A DNA stretch of 51,888 bases, taken from a virus. Of this stretch, positions 1-7,341 are shown in pieces. Where the stretch lies: the IMG/VR virus record IMGVR_UViG_3300037245_002962, positions 1 to 51,888 of that record, one strand, 5' to 3'. The notes beneath the pieces were generated by a model, which ran no database searches, had not been told where the DNA came from, and saw only the letters and a program-made list of their open reading frames with translations. The translations under genes and the position numbers were made by a program. How positions within the stretch are numbered: the stretch's first letter is position 1; each line of letters begins with the position of its first letter.

Positions 1-1
1 A

Positions 2-52
2 GAAATGAACGCTAATAGATAGGTTGTAAAAATATTAGCAGTAAACTAAACA
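2..52 (+). repeat. Left-end copy of the orphan-gene boundary repeat
   Basis: Two blocks recur at the other end in inverted orientation: GAAATGAACGCTAA (2-15; complement at 51874-51887) and TAGCAGTAAACTAAACA (36-52; complement at 51839-51855). The 32 bases 21-52 recur as a direct copy at 581-612 with one mismatch, and in shortened form at 33849-33870. Each copy lies upstream of a small orphan gene. Whether these are recombination boundaries or regulatory leaders is not settled by sequence. Confidence 0.75.
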
Positions 53-93
53 TAGGCTATTATTTTTAGCTTGTGTTACAAACTTTTAAAATT

Positions 94-234
94 ATGAATA
101 GATTTAAAGGATTAAACCTAAGTAACATTTTTGTAGTATTGTGTGTGATAGCACTAATGATTGAGGGAACGATGGAGTGGTTTTACGGACTTATGATAAT
201 TGTATATCTGCTTGAAATTAAACTAAACGAATAA
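94..234 (+). CDS. Small predicted membrane protein (46 aa)
   Basis: ATG follows an A-rich leader downstream of the left-end boundary repeat. The product has a basic start (MNRFKG), a hydrophobic stretch at about residues 11-23, a short polar gap (EGTMEW) and a second hydrophobic stretch at about 29-40, as expected for a two-pass micro-membrane protein. No family recognised. Reading-frame length and hydrophobic pattern support it; its isolation among other orphan genes suggests an accessory role. Confidence 0.5.
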   Translation: MNRFKGLNLSNIFVVLCVIALMIEGTMEWFYGLMIIVYLLEIKLNE

Positions 235-316
235 TTTTTATTGTTTGTAATGATAGGTGTAACAGCCGTTTTAATGGCTTGGTTACATGATGTTATGTGT
301 GTTTTAAATTTTAATT

Positions 317-565
317 ATGAGGTATTTAGATTTTGAAAATCAAGAAAAAGGATATAAAAAATTTTACTTGAATAGAGAAAACATAAGAAAAAACATAGGT
401 AAGCAAATATGTTTTGTTGATAAAAGAGATATAGACCCTTACAGAGGTTATTATAATGTTGATTATGGGATATTACATAGTGTAAGGTATTCTCGCCTTT
501 TTCTTAATGATGGTAATAGGGAGGTTGATATAAGAGATGTTGTTGAATGTGGAATTAAAATTTAA
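317..565 (+). CDS. Conserved hypothetical phage protein (82 aa)
   Basis: Soluble, charged 82-residue protein with the core GKQICFVDKRDIDPYRGYY, then DVV near the C terminus. I associate this pattern with small hypothetical proteins of Bacteroidetes phages, but no function is known to me. The gene lies between two direct copies of the boundary repeat (21-52 and 581-612), so it and the 94-234 gene form one repeat-bounded unit of about 560 bp. A 28-codon frame (250-336) overlaps its start and is probably not a gene. Confidence 0.7.
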   Translation: MRYLDFENQEKGYKKFYLNRENIRKNIGKQICFVDKRDIDPYRGYYNVDYGILHSVRYSRLFLNDGNREVDIRDVVECGIKI

Positions 566-580
566 TTACACATAATGGAG

Positions 581-684
581 AGGTTGTAAAAATATTAGCA
601 GTAGACTAAACACAATAATAGCAGCTAAAAAGACCCATAACACCTGCTATTATTTTTGACAACGTGTTATGTGGCGTAATTATT
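581..684 (+). promoter_or_regulatory. Conserved structured leader with possible H-type pseudoknot
   Basis: Boundary repeat 581-612 continues into two interleaved stems. Stem 1 pairs AATAGCAG (617-624) with CTGCTATT (644-651). Stem 2 pairs CATAACAC (636-643) with GTGTTATG (664-671). The 5' strand of stem 2 sits inside stem 1's loop, the geometry of an H-type pseudoknot. The layout recurs inverted at 51767-51855, with one C-G to T-A compensatory change in stem 2. The ATG of the next gene is 13 nt downstream. The sequence TATTTTTG (650-657) also fits the Bacteroidetes -7 consensus. It could be a leader RNA, a promoter region or a recombination site. Confidence 0.5.
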
Positions 685-849
685 ATGAAACCTAAGAAAC
701 GAAGAAGTAAGGACGAAGAAATTGTTTTAAACGAAAACAACATAACATGGCATAGTGTATTTGGCTATGTATTTAAAAATTCTATCACGGAGGATTCGTG
801 CCAAATGTGCACGTACACTGATGTAATTCAAGTTTTAAGTGAATTTTAA
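685..849 (+). CDS. Hypothetical protein (54 aa)
   Basis: I start at ATG 685 rather than the in-frame GTG at 664 because 664 lies inside the conserved leader stem. The product begins with a basic patch (MKPKKRRSKDEE) followed by a mixed region with two Cys (CQMC). No family recognised. The leader is shared with the gene at the right end of the window (51541-51768), but the proteins are not obviously similar, so the leader rather than the coding region is conserved. Confidence 0.55.
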   Translation: MKPKKRRSKDEEIVLNENNITWHSVFGYVFKNSITEDSCQMCTYTDVIQVLSEF

Positions 850-859
850 TATTAATATC

Positions 860-1162
860 ATGAATATAGTAGAAATATTACAGCATTTGGACGAAAAAGA
901 AATAGATTATAGACTTGAGAGCAACCATTGTGTTGGATATATATTTTATTTCTTAGATGGATCTATTTTTCCGAGAAGATTCCATGATCATGATTTAGAT
1001 GAAACGATAGATTTCAAAATAGTTTCTGAATCTACTGATCATTTATTAGAGAGAATTACACATACTGAGCTTGAAAAAGATTGGAAGCATAGGATAGTTA
1101 GTGACGACATTTCAGATACTTTTAAAAAGGTTGAAGAATATCTATTCCTTAATGCCACATAA
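860..1162 (+). CDS. Hypothetical acidic protein (100 aa)
   Basis: ATG 860 (MNIVEILQHL) follows AT-rich sequence 11 nt after the previous stop; an upstream in-frame GTG at 839 is less likely because it overlaps the previous gene. The protein is acidic, with His and Asp clusters (FHDHDLDE), and looks globular without membrane segments. No family recognised. The stop is followed by a boundary-type sequence, CCACATAACG. Confidence 0.6.
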   Translation: MNIVEILQHLDEKEIDYRLESNHCVGYIFYFLDGSIFPRRFHDHDLDETIDFKIVSESTDHLLERITHTELEKDWKHRIVSDDISDTFKKVEEYLFLNAT

Positions 1163-1216
1163 CGTTTTGGCTAAGGAATTTAATTTTACGTACAAATAAA
1201 AACTAATATAAATATT

Positions 1217-1477
1217 ATGGAAGAAATTATCAAAAAGTGGAAAGATAAGTTGGCTGAAGATAAAAGAGAAGATGTTTACTATACAAGGGAATTACTGGAT
1301 GAAATGATTAGCGACTTTAAACAGCAAGTAAAATTATTTTCTTTAGCTCGTGTTACCCAGCAACGCGAATCGTTCATAGATTTTGGCTTGTGGATTCATA
1401 AACTTGCAGGTGAAAACGACACCGAAAAAGTTACCAAATTAGTAGACTTATATTTAAAATCTATTAATGATGGGTAA
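1217..1477 (+). CDS. Hypothetical helical protein (86 aa)
   Basis: Charged, probably all-helical protein starting MEEIIKKWKDKLAEDKRED. It is preceded by the A-rich leader usual here and by an AACG-containing boundary after the previous stop. It ends the rightward orphan group; leftward transcription from the lysis genes converges on it from the right. No family recognised. Confidence 0.6.
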   Translation: MEEIIKKWKDKLAEDKREDVYYTRELLDEMISDFKQQVKLFSLARVTQQRESFIDFGLWIHKLAGENDTEKVTKLVDLYLKSINDG

Positions 1478-1659
1478 CACCAAAATAAAGCACGTTTTTC
1501 CATGTGCTTTCATCGACTGTTGTCGTCCGTTTCAATGGACGAAACGAAGCCCCACGGCTAACATGTAGCGGTAGGGCTTACGAAAAGAAAAAAAAAGAAA
1601 AAGATATTACCACAAAGGTATCAAATATATTTTAGTAAGTAGTGGATATTTGTGAAATT
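1478..1659. other. Convergent intergenic region with three hairpins
   Basis: No gene seen. Three inverted repeats occur in a row: AAAGCAC/GTGCTTT (about 1486-1510), CGTCC/GGACG (about 1524-1541), and a long imperfect stem AAGCCC/GGGCTT with inner GCTA/TAGC (1547-1579). None is followed by a clear T-run on either strand, so they are not textbook intrinsic terminators. They lie where rightward and leftward transcripts meet and may still act in bidirectional termination or RNA 3' end protection. Confidence 0.4.
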
Positions 1660-2136
1660 TTATTTCATTTTTCTGAAGATGCTTTGATTTTTATCTTGGG
1701 ATCCTTGAGAAGTACCTCGATGGAAATTCCATGTAGCCCCCATATATCCAAATATTGTTCCAGCTCCTAAATACAGGATTTCTTTATTACCTTCAGGTAT
1801 GTTTATAAAAATAAGCGCAGTCATGAGTGCTACCACTAATGTAAATATGCCCAGATCAAGCATGTACGCTGTATTTTTAGCCAGCCAAGAAGCGTTTTCG
1901 GACTCTTGAATTCTCACGTTTGATTCTCTAGCCTGTTGAAGATCCTTTAAATCCTCTTGATGTTTTGCTAAGGCAATCTCGGCATTCTCGGGGGACATTT
2001 TACCACCTGTAACTGCACTCAATATAGCTCTGACTGGATCTTTGCCAGATACAATATCAGCCACAACATCCAAGGCTCCACCTCCTATAGTTTGGAGGAA
2101 TTTTCCTACTTTTGTTTTTCTTTCTTTTCCTGCCAT
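1660..2136 (-). CDS. Holin-like membrane protein
   Basis: The 158-aa protein has a Gly/Ala-rich N terminus, a charged helical middle (about residues 55-85) and two hydrophobic segments at about 93-113 and 119-135, ending in a polar basic tail (GTSQGSQDKNQS). That architecture, and position after a lysis-type gene at the end of the late operon, match holin-like proteins of Bacteroidetes phages. Start ATG 2136 overlaps the upstream gene's stop, implying translational coupling. It probably permeabilises the inner membrane; function is inferred from topology and context. Confidence 0.6.
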   Translation of the reverse strand: MAGKERKTKVGKFLQTIGGGALDVVADIVSGKDPVRAILSAVTGGKMSPENAEIALAKHQEDLKDLQQARESNVRIQESENASWLAKNTAYMLDLGIFTLVVALMTALIFINIPEGNKEILYLGAGTIFGYMGATWNFHRGTSQGSQDKNQSIFRKMK

Positions 2137-2627
2137 CAGTTCTCTTGTTTTAAATTAATAACTACCCATCTAACTTCATTTCCTTTCGCGATCTCTGCGT
2201 CATACCAGTCCATCAAATCAAGATCCGAACGACCCTGAATTCTATAATCACCATTAACATCCTGACCAGCTAAATTATATGCAGTCAAAGGGCATCCTTC
2301 GGTATTTTTATGGGTATTGCCTCCATGATTCCTCACACCAGTAAAATAAATACCACCCGCCTTAAGGGATAGATCTTTATCTTCTGTAAATAATTGGAGA
2401 GTAAATCTTTTAAATCTATTTGACCAAGTCTTACGAACCTTATATCCTAATAAGTTTTCACATATAGCTGTATGCTTTTTTACTTTGATACCAATAGCCC
2501 TAACAGTATCTTCAAGTGAATGTGAGAAAAATTTATCCCTGTATTCATCATTAGTTAAAGCTATCTTACCAAGAGTGGATTGAGGTGCATAACCATGTCT
2601 CCTGCAAATTATATAACTTGTACTCAT
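2136..2627 (-). CDS. DUF5675-like lysis-associated protein
   Basis: The C-terminal half has GGIYFTGVRNHGGNT followed by EGCPLTAYNL, resembling the DUF5675 core (a small beta domain with His and Cys in a GNT-x-EGC context, possibly acting on peptidoglycan). I start at ATG 2627 because GGAGG lies just upstream; the longer frame begins at a TTG at 2645. It is packed between two membrane-protein genes at the end of the tail operon, the usual place for an endolysin. Catalytic activity is an inference, and I see no lysozyme or amidase motif. Confidence 0.55.
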   Translation of the reverse strand: MSTSYIICRRHGYAPQSTLGKIALTNDEYRDKFFSHSLEDTVRAIGIKVKKHTAICENLLGYKVRKTWSNRFKRFTLQLFTEDKDLSLKAGGIYFTGVRNHGGNTHKNTEGCPLTAYNLAGQDVNGDYRIQGRSDLDLMDWYDAEIAKGNEVRWVVINLKQEN

Positions 2628-2628
2628 A

Positions 2629-2955
2629 TCAATCCTCCGTATCAATTCCCATTTTAGCTATAAGCACCAATATTTGTGTTACTTTATTATTAGTGTCTAC
2701 GCTACGATCTCTCGATTCTCTCAAATCAATATCGTGACCATCGACTCTTTTCCCCAGATTATCCAGATCTGATTGATTAGCTTTCAATTCGATTTTTTTG
2801 TTTATATTCATAGTTAATCCTTTCCAGAAAGCTATCAGTGCTAAGCCTATTGTGCATAACCCTGCCATTATAACTGTCCATGAAATTAATATAGTTTTGC
2901 CAGATTCGGCTACCTGTGGGTCTATCATTACCTGAAAATGTTTTAATGTGTACAT
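2629..2955 (-). CDS. Small membrane protein with coiled coil, lysis cassette
   Basis: One hydrophobic segment at about residues 20-45 is followed by a charged, heptad-like region (KIELKANQSDLDNLGKR). This topology fits holin-associated or spanin-like proteins. The in-frame ATG at residue 10 (MIDPQV) is an alternative start. It opens the lysis cassette after the tail hub. Without a lipobox or second spanin partner I leave the role open. Confidence 0.55.
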   Translation of the reverse strand: MYTLKHFQVMIDPQVAESGKTILISWTVIMAGLCTIGLALIAFWKGLTMNINKKIELKANQSDLDNLGKRVDGHDIDLRESRDRSVDTNNKVTQILVLIAKMGIDTED

Positions 2956-3012
2956 ATTGTGGAATATAGATAAAGGTACTAAAAATTACTCATTGGGATA
3001 TGGACTAATATC

Positions 3013-5703
3013 TTAATAATTTCCTCCAGTTTTCTTAATCCAAGCACTTCCGAATTTAATCCAAGTAACCCATTCTATTTCTGAAGACATAGAGTATGTT
3101 TCATCTCCCTCTTCGGGAGAATCATCCCAATTTAAACGTCTACCATCCCTGCTTAATATATTAATATTGCGCGCTTGTGTACCAATACTTATCTCAGTAC
3201 CATCATATACATCTGCGGTAAGAGGTAGGCATACATATAACGCTGAACCTAGTCCACCCTGCCAATAACTGTTACGCTCCATATTTAAATAAGTAGGACT
3301 GGAAGATGATGTTGACCATGCTGCTGCGTCAAGCGAGTCACCTCCACCATGTATATACCCATCACCAGTTTGAGGAAATTCAATCTTATCAGTTTTCAAT
3401 TCTGGCGTTCGCATGGAATCTTCAGTCATCCATACGCTCTGAACACCATTTTTATGTATTACAATAATGCCATCGTATACTGCTATACCGCTTTGCCCTA
3501 TAAAAATCTCATCATCAATAGCTACCTTTAAATCTCCATTTTCATCATACCATCTAAGGTTGTTTTCATCCCCAATAAGCTCAACTCTTTTACCAGTGTC
3601 AGCCGTTTTAAGATTTCTAACCCCAAGATTTTCAATATAAGCTAATTCTGCAAATAGTAAATCGGTAGCTATTGATCCAATTTCCAGTTCGAATGGACAC
3701 CAGTAATCTCTATCCGTAGGCGAAGTGCCAATAGGAATATCACCAACATCAACGCGAGCATAATATCTTGCATCATCAGTATGCTTAACTATATCTATGG
3801 CTGTTGCAATTCCATTATATTGAGTATTTATATCCCATTGACCTTTATATCTAGGCACTACACTGCTTGTGTTAACACCTCTCTTGCCTTCTGGCTCAGA
3901 CCAAGTATCTTCTACTAAACGATCTGTAACTCCACTAATTTCAGCTTGTATCATCCAGACAGTTTCCAGTGTAGCCCCAACAGGTTTGTCAAAACCCCAT
4001 AAGCTTGGATTCCTTTCAGACATTACGAGAGGAGGAGCTTTTAAATAACTTCCGTTTTTGGCATATCTGGTTTCTATGAAGTTGCCTTTTTTGATTTCCT
4101 TCGTTATCCTTCTCGTATCTTGTTCCTGCTCCCTTATTTTCTCATCCATTGATTGAGAGATCGCATATTGAGCTTTCTCTAAATTTGTGAATCTATTACT
4201 CAGGATTGATTTGGATACAGCAACATCATAAGTGGGTAATACTGCATCTGCTTTATAAGTAATAGTTAGTTGCTGAATAGGTATATCTTCGTTAACGTCA
4301 TTTTTAACATCAACGATTCTCATTAAATTACCCTCTAAAATATCACCCTCGTTTATCTGTTCTTCACCCATTAACCCTAATGTTACTTCTTCGAAGCCTA
4401 ATGTTACTTCCTCGAAACCTAGTGTTACATTAGATCCGAGAGTGCCACGGGCAATTTGCTCCTCAGCTAATTTAATTGCATAAGTAACAGTAGCCTTATC
4501 AATACCTTTTTCAGAAAACTGATTACGACCCCACAATAACAATCTATTCTGAGCATCAATCATGTAAGATTCAGGTAGATCTATGCCGAGTATAACATAC
4601 CTGTCACCGCTACGAACTGCTGTAATATTATTAGGGAGCGGCTGATTTTCTATATCCGTATTTCTTATTAAGGTAAGAGTTTGCCCATCGATTTCATGAA
4701 TATCAAAAGCATATCCTTCCAGAAATCCAGATGTCATTTCTATTTGAGGGGTATGCCCTGCAATTATATTATCCCATATGTCAAATCCTAAATCTTTTAT
4801 TTCAACAACAAATCCAGCATCGGTTTCTTCTATTGTCTGAACAGATACGATTTCGTTCTGGCCTGTACTATTTTCGATAGATGGGAATATGTCTTTATTT
4901 TCCAAAACACCCTCTTTGATATTTGATAGATCAATATTAGTTGAGTCAATATAATTCGTTTTAGCTTCTGCTGGAGGAGGTAACATTAATTTAGGATTAT
5001 ATAAATCTGTAGCAGTAACACGATAGTTGGGTGGAATGTTTCTGCTTGAACTGTTAATATATAATCTTGTGATTATTTTTTTAGATTCCGAAGCCCTTGT
5101 CATCTCGCAAATACCATCATTTTTCCCATATTGAAATATCCCATTTATTTTAATGGCAGTGCCGCCAATATAAACGGTCTTGTTTATGATCCAGTAATCC
5201 AGATTAAATAACGATTTAATAAGCCCTATCGCATCCATGCAAGTACCGTCAATCAATAAGACATGTTTATACTCTATGAAAACAGATGGATCTATAACAT
5301 AAGACCAGCCAGTATAAGATATATCCATGTTAGCCATAATCCTACCTATTAAAGTTTCTACACTTCCTATGAAAGTCACATCCGATGTACGGTTGTTGTA
5401 ATACTCATTATCGGGATTATTAGGAACTATATCTTTAAATAATAAATTATCGAATTGATATTGCTCATGGACAAATGTAAGCGTATATGTCAATTGCTCC
5501 TTATCGAAAACTTCATGCTCTGTAGGCTCATTAATTAAATAGTAATTATCACCCCTGAACACAACAAAATCACCTTCACCGAAAACTATAGGGGATAGAG
5601 AATATACTGTGACGATAATTTTCTTTTCGTCCATGAATACACCAGTATATGTATAATCTATGGTTTCAGCTATCGTTAATAACCCTCTTTTGATTTCTAG
5701 CAT
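3013..5703 (-). CDS. Tail hub / tail-associated structural protein
   Basis: An 896-residue protein starting with a beta-rich region (MLEIKRGLLTIAETIDYTYTG), with a charged helical stretch at about residues 495-530 and a beta-rich C terminus ending in a VTWIKFGSAWIKKTGG-type motif. Position after tape measure and distal-tail genes, and its length, fit a phage tail hub or Tal-like protein that caps the tail tip and holds fibres. It carries a short tandem repeat, VTLGFEE VTLGFEE VTLGL, near residues 425-442. No peptidase motif is visible. Assignment rests mainly on order and size. Confidence 0.6.
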   Translation of the reverse strand: MLEIKRGLLTIAETIDYTYTGVFMDEKKIIVTVYSLSPIVFGEGDFVVFRGDNYYLINEPTEHEVFDKEQLTYTLTFVHEQYQFDNLLFKDIVPNNPDNEYYNNRTSDVTFIGSVETLIGRIMANMDISYTGWSYVIDPSVFIEYKHVLLIDGTCMDAIGLIKSLFNLDYWIINKTVYIGGTAIKINGIFQYGKNDGICEMTRASESKKIITRLYINSSSRNIPPNYRVTATDLYNPKLMLPPPAEAKTNYIDSTNIDLSNIKEGVLENKDIFPSIENSTGQNEIVSVQTIEETDAGFVVEIKDLGFDIWDNIIAGHTPQIEMTSGFLEGYAFDIHEIDGQTLTLIRNTDIENQPLPNNITAVRSGDRYVILGIDLPESYMIDAQNRLLLWGRNQFSEKGIDKATVTYAIKLAEEQIARGTLGSNVTLGFEEVTLGFEEVTLGLMGEEQINEGDILEGNLMRIVDVKNDVNEDIPIQQLTITYKADAVLPTYDVAVSKSILSNRFTNLEKAQYAISQSMDEKIREQEQDTRRITKEIKKGNFIETRYAKNGSYLKAPPLVMSERNPSLWGFDKPVGATLETVWMIQAEISGVTDRLVEDTWSEPEGKRGVNTSSVVPRYKGQWDINTQYNGIATAIDIVKHTDDARYYARVDVGDIPIGTSPTDRDYWCPFELEIGSIATDLLFAELAYIENLGVRNLKTADTGKRVELIGDENNLRWYDENGDLKVAIDDEIFIGQSGIAVYDGIIVIHKNGVQSVWMTEDSMRTPELKTDKIEFPQTGDGYIHGGGDSLDAAAWSTSSSSPTYLNMERNSYWQGGLGSALYVCLPLTADVYDGTEISIGTQARNINILSRDGRRLNWDDSPEEGDETYSMSSEIEWVTWIKFGSAWIKKTGGNY

Positions 5704-5735
5704 TTAATATATTTTGAATTTATTTTAATATGAAT

Positions 5736-6914
5736 TTAATCTAGCTGCACCCATGCCGTGCCGTTGTAATAATATATATGATTATCCGAATTATTTACAT
5801 ACATCCAACCTAAGGATGGAGATGATGGAGCTGAAGCCCTTGGTGTAAGTTTAATTACTGTTGAAATTTCTATATCTCCGAAAATACGCCTTCCACCTTG
5901 ATCAATATTATCGTGTGGAACATCGTTAAATTCAGTCTCACCAGAGGTCATTACTCTATCTCCAGTACCAGTATTTGATAAAGCAACAAACATTCCATTT
6001 CCATAGGCTACAGTATACCAATTATTAGCAACAGGATTAATCCTGCTAGTCCAATTTATACCGTCAGGACTGGTCATTACTCTATTTGTACCATCAAAAC
6101 CAACTACTACAAACAACCCCTTTCCATAGATAATCCCAATCCAACCATTAGTAATACTAACTTGAGAAGTCCAATTTATACCGTCAGGACTGGTCATTAT
6201 ATCATTACTTCCTCCTTGACTTGATATAGCAACAAACAACCCATTTCCATAGGTAATACTACTCCAGCTTCTAGATGGACTAGCTTGAGAAGTCCAATTT
6301 ATACCGTCAGGACTGGTCATTACTCTATTGCCTGCACCGCTATTTGCACCTGCTACAAATAACCCATTTCCATATGTAATACATCTCCAATTACTATCGA
6401 GTGCACTAGCTTGAGAAGTCCAATTTATACCGTCAGGACTGGTCATTACTCTATTGCCTGCACCATCACCCGATATAGCAACAAACAATCCCTTTCCATA
6501 GGTAATACCCTTCCACTGATTATCAGATGCACCAGTTTGAGAAGTCCAATTTATACCGTCAGGACTGGTCATTACTCTATTTGTACCAGTACCATTACTT
6601 GATACAGCAACAAACAACCCATTTCCATAGGTAATACTAGTCCAATCATTATCAGCTGCACTAGTTTGAGATGTCCAATTTACGCCATCAGGACTGGTCA
6701 TTACTCTATTGTTAGTTCCAGTCTGAGATACAGCAACAAACAATCCATTTCCATAGGCAATACTATTCCACTGATTATCAGCTGCACTAGTTTGAATAGT
6801 CCAACTTATACCACCAGCAGTATCGATATCCCAACTATCCCTAAATTTCTGCTTTAGAGTATCATTAAATTCTTCCCCATCTTTACTGGTTGGTGTTGTG
6901 TTAAATTCTGCCAT
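5736..6914 (-). CDS. Seven-repeat propeller-like tail protein
   Basis: Seven repeats of about 40-43 residues fill residues 36-330. Each has a core like SITYGNGLFVAVSS, then MTSPDGINWTSQ. Seven repeats with SPDG turns suggest a seven-bladed beta-propeller. The C terminus (GWMYVNNSDNHIYYYNGTAW) resembles the tip motif of phage tail fibres, and the N terminus could anchor to the tail. It lies between a distal-tail-like gene and the tail hub, so it is probably an adsorption or carbohydrate-binding tail component. Its start overlaps the upstream stop. Fold and ligand are inference. Confidence 0.7.
   Translation of the reverse strand: MAEFNTTPTSKDGEEFNDTLKQKFRDSWDIDTAGGISWTIQTSAADNQWNSIAYGNGLFVAVSQTGTNNRVMTSPDGVNWTSQTSAADNDWTSITYGNGLFVAVSSNGTGTNRVMTSPDGINWTSQTGASDNQWKGITYGKGLFVAISGDGAGNRVMTSPDGINWTSQASALDSNWRCITYGNGLFVAGANSGAGNRVMTSPDGINWTSQASPSRSWSSITYGNGLFVAISSQGGSNDIMTSPDGINWTSQVSITNGWIGIIYGKGLFVVVGFDGTNRVMTSPDGINWTSRINPVANNWYTVAYGNGMFVALSNTGTGDRVMTSGETEFNDVPHDNIDQGGRRIFGDIEISTVIKLTPRASAPSSPSLGWMYVNNSDNHIYYYNGTAWVQLD
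6048..6703 (-). repeat. Intragenic tandem DNA repeat in the propeller gene
   Basis: A segment of about 31 bases encoding MTSPDGINWTS recurs at about 6048, 6168, 6291, 6417, 6543 and, diverged, 6673, with a period of 120-130 bp. Five copies are almost identical at DNA level while the intervening codons differ. This suggests unequal recombination or gene conversion rather than amino-acid selection alone. Confidence 0.85.
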
Positions 6915-7330
6915 TATATAGTAGTATTTCTTCCTGAATAATTCAGGAATGTTATTTTAAATTGTAATTGATTACTCGTGTACTGTATCCACTCTGGAGT
7001 ATTGGCAGAGTCGAAAACAAGAGCTACTTTTTTTCCTCTTAAGGTATCCCAATAATCGAATTTTTTCTCACTAACAAAGATAACGAAATTTTCATAGTTA
7101 TCTAGATAATTAACTCCAGTCATGTAGATAGTTATAGTAACGTTTCTGGACTTTGTTTTTCTTATAGCAGGGAAAAGTATATCCACCCCATCTTCAGTAG
7201 CCCAGTCCCTCTTAAAAATGGGCTTATAGTCACTGGGGTGTAACCCTTCGACATGCACAACCCTCATTTCATATATATCTTCTATATCTACAGCCGATTC
7301 ACCCTCTCTTTGTATATAAAAATTTACCAT
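6914..7330 (-). CDS. Distal-tail-like protein (138 aa)
   Basis: A beta-rich 138-residue protein with no membrane segment (MVNFYIQREGESAVDIEDIYEMR) follows the tape measure gene by 11 nt. Small beta proteins between tape measure and tail hub usually form the distal tail ring. No diagnostic motif is visible, so the role comes from order. Its last codon overlaps the start of the propeller gene. Confidence 0.5.
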   Translation of the reverse strand: MVNFYIQREGESAVDIEDIYEMRVVHVEGLHPSDYKPIFKRDWATEDGVDILFPAIRKTKSRNVTITIYMTGVNYLDNYENFVIFVSEKKFDYWDTLRGKKVALVFDSANTPEWIQYTSNQLQFKITFLNYSGRNTTI

Positions 7331-7341
7331 TATTCTCTATA

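Noticed and set aside
250-336. 28-codon hydrophobic frame overlapping the 317-565 gene
   Set aside because: Too short, overlaps a better gene, and has no clear RBS.
5736-6914. Repeats considered as CRISPR or as a diversity-generating retroelement target
   Set aside because: The period is about 125 bp inside an open coding frame, and repeats encode propeller-type blades. No reverse transcriptase, template repeat or cas gene is present.
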